Shown here piece after piece: positions 18,659-28,746 of a stretch of DNA of 64,000 nt; within the stretch, counting starts at the first letter, position 1; each line of letters opens with the position of its first letter. Origin of the DNA: Methylophaga thalassica (GTDB lineage: Bacteria > Pseudomonadota > Gammaproteobacteria > Nitrosococcales > Methylophagaceae); the NCBI RefSeq assembly GCF_030159795.1, contig NZ_BSND01000005.1, forward strand, positions 372,001 to 436,000, read 5' to 3'. The notes beneath the pieces are model-generated. The model saw only the letters and a program-made list of their open reading frames with translations. It searched no databases and had not been told where the DNA came from. The position numbers were made by a program, and so were the translations under genes.

Positions 18659-19506
18659 CGCTTTCCGCCGAATCCCTAGTCAATAAATCACTGGAACTGG
18701 TTTCTCCTCCCACTACCTACACTCAACTCAACGAGCTAATGGAAGATCCAGACAGTAGTATTGATGATATCAGTGCTGTCATTAATACCGATCCAGCCTT
18801 AGCCACACGTTTATTAAAGATTGTGAATAGCCCTTTTTACGGCTTTCCATCGCAAATCAATACCATTTCACGTGCCATCACCATCATTGGTACTCGTGAG
18901 TTGACCAACCTCATTCTGGCCACATCCGTACTCAATTCCTTCAAGGGAATTCCGACGTCACTCATTAATATGAATGAGTTCTGGCGTCATAGTTTTGCCA
19001 GTGCTATTGCCAGTAAAATGTTGGCGGAAGAATGTGGTCAACGTGCAAGCGAACGCTTTTTTATTGCTGGACTTCTGCATAATATTGGTAGCTTAGTGAT
19101 ATATCAAACGGTGCCTGAACTGGCACGCGAAGCGATTAATAGTGCAGAGTTTGGTCATGAAGTGATTTATGAAGCAGAACAACGTGCGATGGGCTTTGAT
19201 CATACCCATGTGGGTGAAGCACTCACCAAAGCATGGCGACTGCCAAAATCGCTGCAGGAAGTAGCACGCTACCATCACTCACCGTCGCAAGCTGATGAGT
19301 ATATGATTGATGCAGCAGTTGTACATATTGCTGACATCTTGGTATCTTCCGTGCCCTTCGGACACAGTGGTGATAGCCATGTTCCCCCATTAGACCCTGC
19401 AGCATGGGACTTACTGGGTTTAAATGAATATCAGATTCCGGATTTGCTCAGACAAGTTGCCAAGCAAATCGAACGTTTGGAATCGGTTATGATGACTGAA
19501 CATTAA
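18655..19506 (+). CDS. HDOD domain signalling protein
   Basis: A 283-residue HDOD-domain protein. HDOD domains resemble HD phosphohydrolases but lack full metal ligands and act in signalling, often together with c-di-GMP or stress pathways. The domain starts at the N-terminus (SPPTTYTQLNELMEDPDSSI), passes through LLKIVNSPFYGFPSQINTIS and ends with AGLLHNIGSLVI and VGEALTKAWRLP. There is no additional output domain. It overlaps the upstream small ORF by four bases and precedes adk by 37 bases. The target is unknown. Confidence 0.85.
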   Translation: MTLSAESLVNKSLELVSPPTTYTQLNELMEDPDSSIDDISAVINTDPALATRLLKIVNSPFYGFPSQINTISRAITIIGTRELTNLILATSVLNSFKGIPTSLINMNEFWRHSFASAIASKMLAEECGQRASERFFIAGLLHNIGSLVIYQTVPELAREAINSAEFGHEVIYEAEQRAMGFDHTHVGEALTKAWRLPKSLQEVARYHHSPSQADEYMIDAAVVHIADILVSSVPFGHSGDSHVPPLDPAAWDLLGLNEYQIPDLLRQVAKQIERLESVMMTEH

Positions 19507-19543
19507 ATTTCGAAATAAGACTAATCTATTCAAGAGGCTTACA

Positions 19544-20191
19544 ATGAGAACGGTTCTTCTCGGTGCACCAGGCTCCGGTAAAGGTACACAAGGTGTTGTG
19601 TTATCAAAGAAATTCAATATCCCTCAAATTTCAACAGGTGACTTACTGCGTGCCGCAGTGAAAGCTGGCACAGAGTTAGGTAAACAAGCTAAAAGTGCTA
19701 TGGATGCCGGTGCTCTGGTTTCTGATGATATCGTTATCGGTCTGATCCGCGAGCGTTTGTCAGAAGAAGATGCTTTAGATGGCTACATTCTTGATGGTTT
19801 CCCACGTAATATCGCTCAGGCTGAAGCGTTAGACAGTATGCTTGAGCAATTAGGCCAGCCATTACAAGGGGTTGTGTTACTGGACGTACCATTTGAAGAA
19901 TTGATGCAACGTTTAACAGGTCGTCGCACCTGTAAAGACTGTGGTGCTATCTACAATATTCACTTGTCACCGCCTAAAAAAGAAGGCCAATGTGATAGCT
20001 GTGGTGGTGAATTATTTCAACGCGCTGACGACAACGAAGAAACCATTGGTAATCGTCTGAAAGTCTATGAAGAGCAAACAGCGCCATTGATTGGTTATTA
20101 TCAGAGACAACACAAACTGCACGCTATCCCAGGCACAGGTGACATCGATGAAATCACCAATGCCGTTGGCGCTGTCTTCGACACTATCTAA
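19544..20191 (+). CDS. adk: Adenylate kinase
   Basis: Converts AMP and ATP into two ADP. The 215-residue long-form enzyme has the P-loop GAPGSGKGT (7-15), the NMP-binding region STGDLLRAA, DGFPRN and the LID domain. The LID carries four cysteines (C130, C133, C150, C153), so it likely binds a structural zinc; E. coli Adk lacks this site, whereas many other bacteria have it. A terminator hairpin follows directly. Confidence 0.97.
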   Translation: MRTVLLGAPGSGKGTQGVVLSKKFNIPQISTGDLLRAAVKAGTELGKQAKSAMDAGALVSDDIVIGLIRERLSEEDALDGYILDGFPRNIAQAEALDSMLEQLGQPLQGVVLLDVPFEELMQRLTGRRTCKDCGAIYNIHLSPPKKEGQCDSCGGELFQRADDNEETIGNRLKVYEEQTAPLIGYYQRQHKLHAIPGTGDIDEITNAVGAVFDTI

Positions 20192-20207
20192 CTGCAAGCA
20201 TCATATA

Positions 20208-20231
20208 CCGGCCCACATTTGGGCCGGTTTT
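20208..20231 (+). terminator. Terminator of adk, abutting the next gene
   Basis: CCGGCCC and GGGCCGG form a perfect 7-bp stem with the loop ACATTT, followed by TTTTACTTT. The hairpin ends nine bases before the ATG of the PfkB gene, so it may also affect that gene's expression. Confidence 0.8.
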
Positions 20232-20236
20232 ACTTT

Positions 20237-21097
20237 ATGGCCAATATTTTAGCTGTTGGGATCGCCACCATTGATATTATCAATCGTGTGAGTCGCTATC
20301 CAAAAGAAGATGACGAAGTTCGGGCTGTCAGTCAGACCATTCGGCGCGGTGGTAATGCCACTAATACACTGGTTGTACTCAGTCAGTTAGGTCACCAATG
20401 TGCTTGGTCTGGTGTATTAATAGACGAGACCGATGCTGCCATTGTCAAAAATGAACTAGCTGAGCATCAGATTGACTTTAACCACTGCAAAGTCATTTCT
20501 CAGGGCAAATTACCCACCTCTTATATTAATGTCAGCGAAAGTACCGGAAGCCGAACGATTGTGCATTACCGGGACTGCCCAGAACTGGATTTTGCGTTTT
20601 TTTCGCAACTCGATTTAAACACATTTGACTGGGTGCATTTTGAAGGCCGAAATGTAGCTGAATTAAAGCAAATGCTGAGTTGGTTAAAAACACACTATCC
20701 TCATTTACTTTGCTCTTTGGAAATTGAGAAACCGCGTGAAGGAATAGAGCAGCTGTTTTCTTTAGCTGATGTACTTCTGTTCTCAAAACCTTATGCAATC
20801 AGTCAGGGGTTTAGCTCAGCACAACACTTTCTTCAGAGTTTAACAAAGGAAAATATCATGACCTGCAGCTGGGGAGAGGCAGGCGCCTGGCTTAAGGCCA
20901 ATGATAAAATCATTCACTGCCCCGCCGTCCCTCCGCCACAGGTAGTTGATACGCTGGCTGCTGGTGATACATTTAATGCAGGCATTATTTCAGGATTGGC
21001 TAAGCAGCTTTCTCACCAAGAGACTCTTGAGTATGCATGTCGTCTGGCCGGACACAAATGCGGCCAGGATGGACTGACTAATTTAACGATACCATGA
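20237..21097 (+). CDS. PfkB family sugar kinase (ketohexokinase-like)
   Basis: A 286-residue carbohydrate kinase of the PfkB/ribokinase family. It shows the N-terminal RGGNATNT substrate motif and the C-terminal ATP/anion-hole motif DTLAAGDTFNAGI with the catalytic Asp. Overall it resembles ketohexokinase-like members; the substrate is not certain. I chose ATG 20237 (ANILAVGIATID follows). An alternative TTG at 20219 lies inside the adk terminator stem. There is no evident ribosome site. The 3' end overlaps the Rieske gene by four bases, and a DUF318 permease follows. Confidence 0.85.
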   Translation: MANILAVGIATIDIINRVSRYPKEDDEVRAVSQTIRRGGNATNTLVVLSQLGHQCAWSGVLIDETDAAIVKNELAEHQIDFNHCKVISQGKLPTSYINVSESTGSRTIVHYRDCPELDFAFFSQLDLNTFDWVHFEGRNVAELKQMLSWLKTHYPHLLCSLEIEKPREGIEQLFSLADVLLFSKPYAISQGFSSAQHFLQSLTKENIMTCSWGEAGAWLKANDKIIHCPAVPPPQVVDTLAAGDTFNAGIISGLAKQLSHQETLEYACRLAGHKCGQDGLTNLTIP

Positions 21098-21441
21098 CAG
21101 AAATCTATCTATGCAATCAAAATGAGCTTGAGGAATATCAAACCCGCGGCTTCGATATTGAATTAGGCGGTGATAAAACATTGGATTTTTTCCTGCTAAA
21201 ACAGGATGGCGAAGTTCGAGCCTATTTAAACTTTTGTCCTCATCTGGGTATTCCGCTTAATTGGCAACCTGATCAGTTTATGTCGCTGGAAGGTACCCAT
21301 ATTCAATGTTCAACACATGGCGCCCTGTTTCAACTGGAAGATGGTTACTGCTTTTCCGGGCCATGCCGAGGCGAGAGTTTGACCTCACTGAATATCAAGG
21401 TTTCAGCCACTGGGGATGTTTACCTGATCTCTTCCAGCTGA
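21094..21441 (+). CDS. Rieske [2Fe-2S] small protein
   Basis: A 115-residue stand-alone Rieske-fold protein. The cluster ligands are visible as CPHLG (Cys48, His50) and CSTHG (Cys72, His75); the second box continues with ALFQLEDGYCFSGPC. No membrane helix or oxygenase domain is attached, so it is likely a soluble electron carrier of the NirD/Rieske-ferredoxin type. It overlaps the PfkB gene by ATGA, and the permease begins shortly downstream. Its redox partner is unknown. Confidence 0.88.
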   Translation: MTEIYLCNQNELEEYQTRGFDIELGGDKTLDFFLLKQDGEVRAYLNFCPHLGIPLNWQPDQFMSLEGTHIQCSTHGALFQLEDGYCFSGPCRGESLTSLNIKVSATGDVYLISSS

Positions 21442-21475
21442 TAGGGTGAACAATTATCTTGTCTCGGAGATAATT

Positions 21476-22684
21476 GTGGAATTATTGGAAAAATGGTCTG
21501 AAGCCTCGATTACTAGCCTGAGTTTTTTCTGGATGGCGCTATGGGCATTTATTTTTGGCTATATCCTCAGCAGTATCATTCAGGTGATGGTCTCCAGAAA
21601 AGAAATGCGTGACCTAATGGGAGGTGATGATCTCAAATCCATATCAACAGGTACCTTGTTCGGTTTTATCTCCAGCTCATGTAGTTTTGCCGCATTATCG
21701 ACCACCCGGGCCTTATTCCAGAAAGGGGCTACTTTTGCTGCCTCCATGGCCTATATGCTTGCTTCCACTAATCTTGTTATTGAACTCGGCTTTGTCATCG
21801 CCATTTTTCTCGGCTGGCAATTTGTTATTGGGGAATATATAGGTGCCGTTTTATTAATCCTGATTGCCTGGTTGTTTATTTATTTGACCAATCCTAAGTC
21901 CCTGATAAAACATGCACGCGAAAATAAACCTGATGAGATGAATGCCAACGAATCCGACGGATATAAGTGGTCCCGTTTATTCAGTAAAGAAATTTGGCAA
22001 AAAATCAGCCAAAAATATGTCATGGAATGGCAAATGGTATGGAAGGACGTGCTGATTGGTTTTACTGTGGCAGGCATTATCTCTGCGTTTGTCCCTGACG
22101 CTTTTTTTAAATGGCTATTTATCGGTGCAGGCACAGAAAATCCAGACTTTTGGTCAGTATTACAACAAACATTAGTGGGTCCAATAGCCGCTTTTTTCAC
22201 CTTTATCGGTTCTATGGGTAATATTCCACTTGCAGCTGTGTTGTATGGTCAAGGTGTAGCTTTTGCCGGTGTGATGGCATTCATCTTCTCAGATATGGTT
22301 GTTTTGCCTGTACTTCGCATCAATGCGAAATATTATGGTTGGAAAATGGCATTATTTATTTTAATGATGCTGTTCACCTGTTTAGTGATTTCCTCTCTGT
22401 TACTGCATTATGGTTTCCAGATATTCGATTTACTTCCCAATCCAAAGGACTGGTCATCACCGGCAGAACAAAATCACTTTAAACTTAACTACAATTTCTT
22501 TTTGAATATTGGTTTCTTACTTATTTCAGCCTATCTTTTTTTGACATGGAGAAACGCGCAATCCAGTCATCATCATGACCATAACAAAACCATGTCATGG
22601 ACTGACATTGTGATGAATTCACTAACGATACTGTCAGGGGTTTGGTTAGCAGGCGGCGTATTAGTGAAATTAGTGCTGAATTAA
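21476..22684 (+). CDS. Permease of the DUF318 (YraQ) family
   Basis: An integral membrane protein of about 402 residues of the DUF318/YraQ permease family, whose substrate is not established. The typical segment TGTLFGFISSSCSFAALSTT lies near the N-terminus, with a second related block around GPIAAFFTFIGSMGNIPLAA, plus eight or more hydrophobic helices. I prefer the GTG at 21476 because GGAG lies six bases upstream; a GTG at 21446 would add ten residues but lacks spacing to a ribosome site. A His-rich loop (SSHHHDHN) precedes the last helix and may bind metal. The 3' end overlaps convergent tmcA by four bases. Confidence 0.8.
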   Translation: MELLEKWSEASITSLSFFWMALWAFIFGYILSSIIQVMVSRKEMRDLMGGDDLKSISTGTLFGFISSSCSFAALSTTRALFQKGATFAASMAYMLASTNLVIELGFVIAIFLGWQFVIGEYIGAVLLILIAWLFIYLTNPKSLIKHARENKPDEMNANESDGYKWSRLFSKEIWQKISQKYVMEWQMVWKDVLIGFTVAGIISAFVPDAFFKWLFIGAGTENPDFWSVLQQTLVGPIAAFFTFIGSMGNIPLAAVLYGQGVAFAGVMAFIFSDMVVLPVLRINAKYYGWKMALFILMMLFTCLVISSLLLHYGFQIFDLLPNPKDWSSPAEQNHFKLNYNFFLNIGFLLISAYLFLTWRNAQSSHHHDHNKTMSWTDIVMNSLTILSGVWLAGGVLVKLVLN

Positions 22685-24705
22685 TCTGTTTCAGCGCTAA
22701 GTATATGTCTCACTGCTTCTCTTAGCTCATTAACGATATGTTTACGTCCTGTCAGCTTGAGTTGTTCAGCAACAGCATCAAATGATCTGCCCTGCAAAAT
22801 CAGCATAATCAATAGATGCTGTTGCTTTAATGGCAGTTGCTTAAAACATGGCTGAGAAAGCTGATCGCCAAGCCACTGCCACAATGCCCATTCCGAAGAC
22901 TCATAAGGGCGTTGTTTAAAAGCAAAACTGTTTACTTGCTGCTGATAATCAAGCATCAACGTTTCATCATCAAAAGACTGACTGATTTGCATGACTGCTT
23001 CCGCATCCAGTTCTTGCCACTGCCTTTCCAGTAAAAAAGTCCACTGCTGGGCCAGCGTTTGATGTGCCCTTTTGACCAGCTTTTCTCCATCAGCATTGAT
23101 GGCTTTTAACATCATCACCGATAGACTGCCAGAGACCTCGTCCCGGTGTTGGCCGATACGCACAATTTTAAACCCGGCTTTTGACCAGAAACGGAGTAAC
23201 TCGACCGACAGTGCAAAGCTGACACCCACCGTATCAACCCCATTAAGACTAGCAAGATAATGCTGTAATAAAAGCTGACCCCAGCCTCGTTGTTGGCAAT
23301 CAGGATGCACAGCGATACGGCTTATTCGCTGATAATGGTATTGCCCCGCATCTTCAATTCCGGCGTGCACTAGTAAGGATTGCGGTAATAAATGTCCTTG
23401 TAGACGACGCGTACCATCATAAACTTGTTGTGCTAACTCACCGTCCAGTGCTGACTCAGCAATCGTCCATAGTGTGGCAACGACATTCCCCTGGAAACGC
23501 AAAACACTGACCTGCATATCAGGATGATCCAATAACATCTGCACATCAGCTGGACGTGTTCGGTAATGGGCCAGTGCCATCAAACCAAATACCTGCCTGA
23601 GTAAACGTTCATCATTCAACAGTTGCTGTTGCTCAAGCGTTTCAAAAATCAGCTGGTTTTGCTCAGCAGCAGAGATTACTTGTCCATCAACCGGCTCAGC
23701 TTCTAACAGCAATGCGGCAAAACTAAATTGCTCAACCACATCATTCTCAGTCCAGCGAACGGGTTTCTCCAACACATATGCCCGCCAGCCTGGAGCTAAT
23801 CTATCCAAGGTTTTATAAAAACGCATTACAAAGCCGCGTCCGGTCCCTTCATAACCATGGATAGTGGAGCTGAATACTAAGCGGGAATAGTTGATCAGAT
23901 ATTGCTCCAGCATACTGGCCGGAATGGCCGCGGCTTCATCAATGATCAACAAATCGGTGACTGGTTGGCTCTGCAAAATAGCATCGGGTGCCATAAATTC
24001 AATGATGGCATCATGCCAGCGAACAGATGTTTTACCCAGTTTACTCTCTGCTAATTGCTGATGAGCATGTAGCAGTAAAGTTTGGATACTTGCCGGACTG
24101 GGAGCTGTCACCAGAATATGTTGCTTACCTGATTTCAGAAGTTCAGCAGCGGCCATGCCTAATAAAGCCGTTTTGCCCCGTCCCCGATCTGCCGTTAACA
24201 CCAATGGACGGCGACGATGTCCGTTTACAACTTTCGTCACAGCAGCTATCGCAAGACCTTGTTCTTCCGTCGGTGTCGGGATAAGGGGAGATGGAGGATT
24301 TGCTGCTTGCAGAGAGGTTAAATCAGGCAAGGTTTGCTGCTGATTAAAGCATTGAATCTCGGGGAAGGTACTGGCGATAGCCAAAAACCGTGTCAACCAG
24401 CGTGTTGGTTGTAACGCCGTGTTGAGCAAGACCAACACTGTACCACCAGCTTTGACACAACCGATAAGAGCACCAAATGCATCAGCGTCAAACTGCGCTG
24501 TTACCTGAAAAATCAGCAGCTCACACTCTTGCCCTAAATGCTGATGCGCCTTTTTAACCGATACTGCTTCATCTGAAGCAGTATTGTCAGTTAGCCAAAA
24601 GCAAGCAGACGAAGGCACCGATTGATAAAAAACCTGTGCCTGTTTATTAAGCCAATCAAAATCGCCTTGTAATATCCAACAGTGACGCTGTGGCAAAGAC
24701 ATCAT
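22681..24705 (-). CDS. tmcA: tRNA(Met) cytidine acetyltransferase TmcA
   Basis: Makes N4-acetylcytidine at the wobble base of elongator tRNA-Met, using acetyl-CoA and ATP or GTP. The 674-residue protein has an N-terminal DUF1726 region, a RecD-like helicase module with Walker A TADRGRGKTALLG and Walker B LLIIDEAAAIP, and a GNAT acetyltransferase domain (RISRIAVHPDCQQRGWGQLL). A C-terminal tRNA-binding domain follows. Length agrees with E. coli TmcA (671). It lies 14 bases downstream of slyX, on the metH strand. Confidence 0.95.
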   Translation of the reverse strand: MMSLPQRHCWILQGDFDWLNKQAQVFYQSVPSSACFWLTDNTASDEAVSVKKAHQHLGQECELLIFQVTAQFDADAFGALIGCVKAGGTVLVLLNTALQPTRWLTRFLAIASTFPEIQCFNQQQTLPDLTSLQAANPPSPLIPTPTEEQGLAIAAVTKVVNGHRRRPLVLTADRGRGKTALLGMAAAELLKSGKQHILVTAPSPASIQTLLLHAHQQLAESKLGKTSVRWHDAIIEFMAPDAILQSQPVTDLLIIDEAAAIPASMLEQYLINYSRLVFSSTIHGYEGTGRGFVMRFYKTLDRLAPGWRAYVLEKPVRWTENDVVEQFSFAALLLEAEPVDGQVISAAEQNQLIFETLEQQQLLNDERLLRQVFGLMALAHYRTRPADVQMLLDHPDMQVSVLRFQGNVVATLWTIAESALDGELAQQVYDGTRRLQGHLLPQSLLVHAGIEDAGQYHYQRISRIAVHPDCQQRGWGQLLLQHYLASLNGVDTVGVSFALSVELLRFWSKAGFKIVRIGQHRDEVSGSLSVMMLKAINADGEKLVKRAHQTLAQQWTFLLERQWQELDAEAVMQISQSFDDETLMLDYQQQVNSFAFKQRPYESSEWALWQWLGDQLSQPCFKQLPLKQQHLLIMLILQGRSFDAVAEQLKLTGRKHIVNELREAVRHILSAETD

Positions 24706-24719
24706 TTATCATTTAAAGC

Positions 24720-24923
24720 TTAATAGTGCGGTGGCGGTGGCTCATCGCTCGGCCGCATGAGTTGCATCTGTTGCATGCTTTCCATTTGCGCTTTGAAAGC
24801 AGCCATACGTTGTTCCAATCGATCAATCTGTTTTTGTTGATTGATGACTACCTGATTTAACTCTTCCAGCAAACCATCCTGAAAAGCTAAACGGGTTTGA
24901 AGATCAATAATGTCATTATTCAT
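24720..24923 (-). CDS. slyX: SlyX family coiled-coil protein
   Basis: A 67-residue SlyX-like protein with one long heptad-patterned helix (LQTRLAFQDGLLEELNQVVI, then QQKQIDRLEQRM), ending in the family-typical PPPPHY tail. SlyX function is not established. Its start codon overlaps the metH stop by one base, so it is probably translated from the metH transcript. Confidence 0.9.
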   Translation of the reverse strand: MNNDIIDLQTRLAFQDGLLEELNQVVINQQKQIDRLEQRMAAFKAQMESMQQMQLMRPSDEPPPPHY

Positions 24924-27900
24924 TAATCATCTCCATCATAAGATAAGGCAGGACCTAACCAGCGCTCTGCTGTTTGCTTATCCCAGCCTTTACGCTGAGC
25001 ATAGTCTTCCACCTGATCCTGATCGATTTTGCCCAGACCAAAATAACGTGATTCAGGGTGTGCAAAATAGAAACCACTGACAGCGGCAGTCGGCAACATG
25101 GCATAGCTTTCCGTAATGGTCATGCCGGCATGTGTGACAGGATCAATCAGATCCCATAACAAGCCTTTCTCAGTGTGGTCCGGACAGGCCGGATAACCTG
25201 GCGCAGGACGAATGCCTTGGTACTTCTCGTCAATCAGCGCTTCATTATCTAATTGCTCTTGTTTGGCATACCCCCAGAACTCTTTACGCACCCGTTCATG
25301 CATACGTTCAGCAAAGGCTTCTGCCAGACGATCCGCCAGCGCTTTCAGCATAATGCTGTGGTAATCATCATGATCTTCTTCAAAACGGGCGACGTGTTCA
25401 TCAATGCCAATACCCGCAGTGACCGCAAAAGCGCCGATATAATCATTCACGCCGGTTTCTTTTGGTGCGATAAAATCAGCCAGCGCCGCATTAGGGCGAC
25501 CAGGTGGACGTTCGGTTTGTTGACGTAAGCTATGCAGCGTCATCAACACCTCATCACGATTATCATCACGATAGACTTCTATATCATCGTCATTGATGCT
25601 GTTGGCTGCGAACAGACCGATCACCGCTTTCGCTGTCAGCCATTTTTCATCGACAATTTGCTGCAACATTTTTTTCGCATCTTCAAATAAGTGCGTGGCA
25701 TGTTCACCCACCACTTCATCAGTCAAGATACGTGGGAATTTACCCGCCAGTTCCCATGATTGGAAAAATGGCGTCCAGTCAATACGATCAACCAGTTCAG
25801 CCAATGGATAATCATCAAACACTTCCAAACCTAATTTAGCGGGTTTGGTAGGTTGATAAGCGGCCCAGTCAATCTTGGTTTTATTCGCTCGTGCTTCAGC
25901 AATACTTAATTGACGGCGACTGCTCTTACGTCCTTTATGTCTTGAACGCTTCTCTTCATAATCTTTTTTCAGATCCGCAATAAAGGCATCACGAGTGTCT
26001 TTGGTGACTAAACGCTGGGCCACACCCACCGCACGTGACGCATCTTTTACATAAATACTGCAGCCATGATAGTTCGGTTCGATTTTCACAGCCGTATGGA
26101 TTAATGAGGTCGTTGCACCGCCAATCATTAACGGCGTCTCCATACCCAGTCGCTCCATTTCTTTAGCGACGTGCACCATTTCATCCAGTGATGGCGTAAT
26201 CAGGCCAGACAAGCCAATAATGTCGACATTTTCTTCTCGTGCTGTATCCAGAATTTTCTGTGCTGGCACCATGACACCGAGATCAATGACTTCGAAGTTA
26301 TTACATTGCAGCACCACGCCAACGATATTTTTACCAATATCATGTACGTCACCTTTGACCGTGGCCATCAGGATCTTGCCGTTATTTTTGCTGGTGTCAC
26401 CCTCTTCTTTCGCCGCTTCGATAAAGGGCATCAAATAGGCAACGGCTTTTTTCATGACGCGGGCAGACTTGACCACCTGAGGTAAAAACATCTTACCTTC
26501 ACCAAATAAGTCGCCAACCACATTCATGCCATCCATTAATGGCCCTTCAATCACTTCCAGTGGTTTGGCATATTGCTGACGGGCTTCTTCCGTATCGTCT
26601 TCAACGTAATCAGCAATGCCTTTAACCAAAGCATGTTCCAGACGTTTTATCACCGGAAGCTCACGCCAGGCCAGGTCTTCCTGCTTAGCGACACTGCCGC
26701 CTTCACCTTTGTATTTTTCTGCCAGTTCAAGCAGGCGGTCAGTGGAATCGTCACGACGGTTTTGCACGACGTCTTCTACGGCTTCACGCAATTCTTCTGG
26801 CAAATCATCATAAATCGCCAACTGGCCGGCATTGACAATACCCATATCCATACCGGCTTTAATGGCGTGGTAAAGGAAAACCGCATGAATCGCTTCACGA
26901 ACCGGATTATTACCACGGAATGAAAACGAGACATTCGACACACCACCACTGATCAGCGCATGTGGCAGACTCTGTTTAATATCATGCACCGCCTCGATAA
27001 AATCGACGGCATAGTTATTGTGTTCTTCAATACCTGTAGCCACGGCAAAAATATTCGGATCGAAAATGATGTCTTCTGGTGGGAAATGCACTTTTTCAGT
27101 TAACACTTCATAAGAGCGTCTGCAGATTTCCAGTTTACGTTGGCGGGTATCAGCCTGACCAACTTCGTCAAACGCCATTACAATCACTGCCGCACCATAG
27201 CGACGAACCAGCTTGGCCTGTTCGATGAATTTTTCTTCGCCTTCTTTCAAGCTAATGGAGTTAACAATGCCTTTACCCTGAATGCATTTCAGACCTGCCT
27301 CAATAACTTCCCATTTGGATGAGTCAATCATCACAGGAACACGACTGATATCTGGCTCAGCAGCCAGTAAATTGAGGAAGGTGACCATAGCCTCTTTCGA
27401 GTCCAACATGCCTTCATCCATGTTGATATCGATGATTTGAGCACCATTCTCCACTTGCTGACGAGCGACTTCTAAAGCGGTGTCGTAGTCACCTTCTTTA
27501 ATCAACTTGGCAAAGCGGGCGGAACCCGTGACGTTGGTTCGTTCACCGACGTTCACAAACAGGCTGTCAGGAGTGATATTCAGTGGTTCTAAACCACTTA
27601 AACGGCAATGATGTAAATTAGCTTTTGGCTGACGTGGTTTAATGCCTGCCACTGCATCGGCAATGGCTTTAATATGTGCAGGTGCGGTACCACAGCAGCC
27701 ACCAACAATATTCAAGAAACCAGATTGTGCCCATTCTTTAATTTGCGCCGCCATGACTTCTGGTGACTCATCATATTCACCAAACTCATTTGGCAAACCC
27801 GCATTAGGGTGAGCACTGACGTGGCAAGTGACCACATTGGATAATTCTTCTACGTATTGACGTAATTGCTCCGCACCCAGCGCACAGTTCAGACCAATAC

Positions 27901-28621
27901 TCAACGGCTGGATATGTGCCAGTGAGTTCCAGAACGCTTCGGCGGTTTGGCCAGAAAGCGTGCGGCCGCTGGCATCCGTGATAGTGCCGGAAATCATGAC
28001 CGGGATATGCACATTGTTTTGCTCGCAGAACTGATCAATCGCAAACAGAGCAGCTTTGGCATTTAATGTGTCAAAAACGGTTTCAACCAGCAATAAATCC
28101 GCACCGCCATCAACCAAACCACGAATGGCTTCCAGATAGGCTTCAACCAGTTCATCAAAACTGACATTACGAAAGCCAGGGTTATTTACGTCAGGAGAAA
28201 TACTGGCCGTGCGGTTAGTTGGGCCTAACACCCCAGTGACAAAACGCGGTTTATCCGGATTTTTCGCTGTAAACTCAGCAGCCACTTCTTTGGCAAGTTC
28301 AGCGGAGACTTTGTTTAACTCATACACCAGATCTTCCATCTGGTAATCAGCCATAGCAATAGAGGTGCCGTTAAAGGTATTGGTTTCGACAATATCCGCA
28401 CCCGCTTCAAAATAAGCGCGGTGGATATCGCGAATAATCTGGGGTTGGGTCAGAGACAAAAGATCGTTATTGCCTTTAACATCACAAGGATGATCAGCAA
28501 ACCGTGCTCCACGGAAATCTTTCTCTTCCAACTTGTAGCTTTGAATCAACGTGCCCATGCCACCATCAAGAATCAGGATACGTTGTTCGAGTAAGGATTT
28601 AATTTGTTGAAGCACAGTCAT
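24923..28621 (-). CDS. metH: Cobalamin-dependent methionine synthase
   Basis: Transfers the methyl group of 5-methyl-THF to homocysteine through cobalamin. The 1232-residue protein has all four modules. The homocysteine-binding barrel has the zinc cysteines (LNCALGA and GGCCGTAP). The pterin-binding domain starts near [16 protein letters not shown]. The B12 domain has DVHDIGKN (lower axial His), and the C-terminal reactivation domain binds SAM ([15 protein letters not shown]). Length matches E. coli MetH (1227). No cobalamin riboswitch is apparent: the leader is only about 40 bases long. slyX and tmcA follow. Confidence 0.97.
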   Translation of the reverse strand: MTVLQQIKSLLEQRILILDGGMGTLIQSYKLEEKDFRGARFADHPCDVKGNNDLLSLTQPQIIRDIHRAYFEAGADIVETNTFNGTSIAMADYQMEDLVYELNKVSAELAKEVAAEFTAKNPDKPRFVTGVLGPTNRTASISPDVNNPGFRNVSFDELVEAYLEAIRGLVDGGADLLLVETVFDTLNAKAALFAIDQFCEQNNVHIPVMISGTITDASGRTLSGQTAEAFWNSLAHIQPLSIGLNCALGAEQLRQYVEELSNVVTCHVSAHPNAGLPNEFGEYDESPEVMAAQIKEWAQSGFLNIVGGCCGTAPAHIKAIADAVAGIKPRQPKANLHHCRLSGLEPLNITPDSLFVNVGERTNVTGSARFAKLIKEGDYDTALEVARQQVENGAQIIDINMDEGMLDSKEAMVTFLNLLAAEPDISRVPVMIDSSKWEVIEAGLKCIQGKGIVNSISLKEGEEKFIEQAKLVRRYGAAVIVMAFDEVGQADTRQRKLEICRRSYEVLTEKVHFPPEDIIFDPNIFAVATGIEEHNNYAVDFIEAVHDIKQSLPHALISGGVSNVSFSFRGNNPVREAIHAVFLYHAIKAGMDMGIVNAGQLAIYDDLPEELREAVEDVVQNRRDDSTDRLLELAEKYKGEGGSVAKQEDLAWRELPVIKRLEHALVKGIADYVEDDTEEARQQYAKPLEVIEGPLMDGMNVVGDLFGEGKMFLPQVVKSARVMKKAVAYLMPFIEAAKEEGDTSKNNGKILMATVKGDVHDIGKNIVGVVLQCNNFEVIDLGVMVPAQKILDTAREENVDIIGLSGLITPSLDEMVHVAKEMERLGMETPLMIGGATTSLIHTAVKIEPNYHGCSIYVKDASRAVGVAQRLVTKDTRDAFIADLKKDYEEKRSRHKGRKSSRRQLSIAEARANKTKIDWAAYQPTKPAKLGLEVFDDYPLAELVDRIDWTPFFQSWELAGKFPRILTDEVVGEHATHLFEDAKKMLQQIVDEKWLTAKAVIGLFAANSINDDDIEVYRDDNRDEVLMTLHSLRQQTERPPGRPNAALADFIAPKETGVNDYIGAFAVTAGIGIDEHVARFEEDHDDYHSIMLKALADRLAEAFAERMHERVRKEFWGYAKQEQLDNEALIDEKYQGIRPAPGYPACPDHTEKGLLWDLIDPVTHAGMTITESYAMLPTAAVSGFYFAHPESRYFGLGKIDQDQVEDYAQRKGWDKQTAERWLGPALSYDGDD

Positions 28622-28637
28622 TTAAAGCAGATTTCCC

Positions 28638-28679
28638 ATCTGGTAAAGCGATTATAAAAATCGCACGATTATACCAGAT
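28638..28679 (-). promoter_or_regulatory. metH promoter inside a nested inverted repeat
   Basis: On the minus strand TGGTATAAT is a good extended -10 box (TATAAT at 28673-28668), which predicts a start near 28661. The -35 region is poor. The box lies within a 42-base dyad: ATCTGGTA/TACCAGAT (28638-28645 and 28672-28679) surrounds GCGATT/AATCGC (28648-28653 and 28659-28664). The dyad could be an operator, or a short leader hairpin. Confidence 0.5.
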
Positions 28680-28714
28680 ACTCACCATGACTTTTTAACT
28701 CTGATCGATGTAGT

Positions 28715-28738
28715 TCAGCCAGCATTGCTGCTGGCTGA
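28715..28738 (-). terminator. Perfect 10-bp hairpin downstream of the chemotaxis receptor
   Basis: TCAGCCAGCA and TGCTGGCTGA form a perfect stem with the loop TTGC, nine bases after the receptor stop codon. No U-tract follows on the minus strand, so it may be a weak terminator or a 3'-end stabiliser. Confidence 0.5.
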
Positions 28739-28746
28739 TTAACGAT

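Noticed and set aside
20219-20236. TTG at 20219 as start of the PfkB gene
   Set aside because: It lies in the adk terminator hairpin; the ATG at 20237 gives the normal N-terminus of the family.
28622-28661. Cobalamin riboswitch before metH
   Set aside because: The leader is only about 40 bases long, too short for this riboswitch class.
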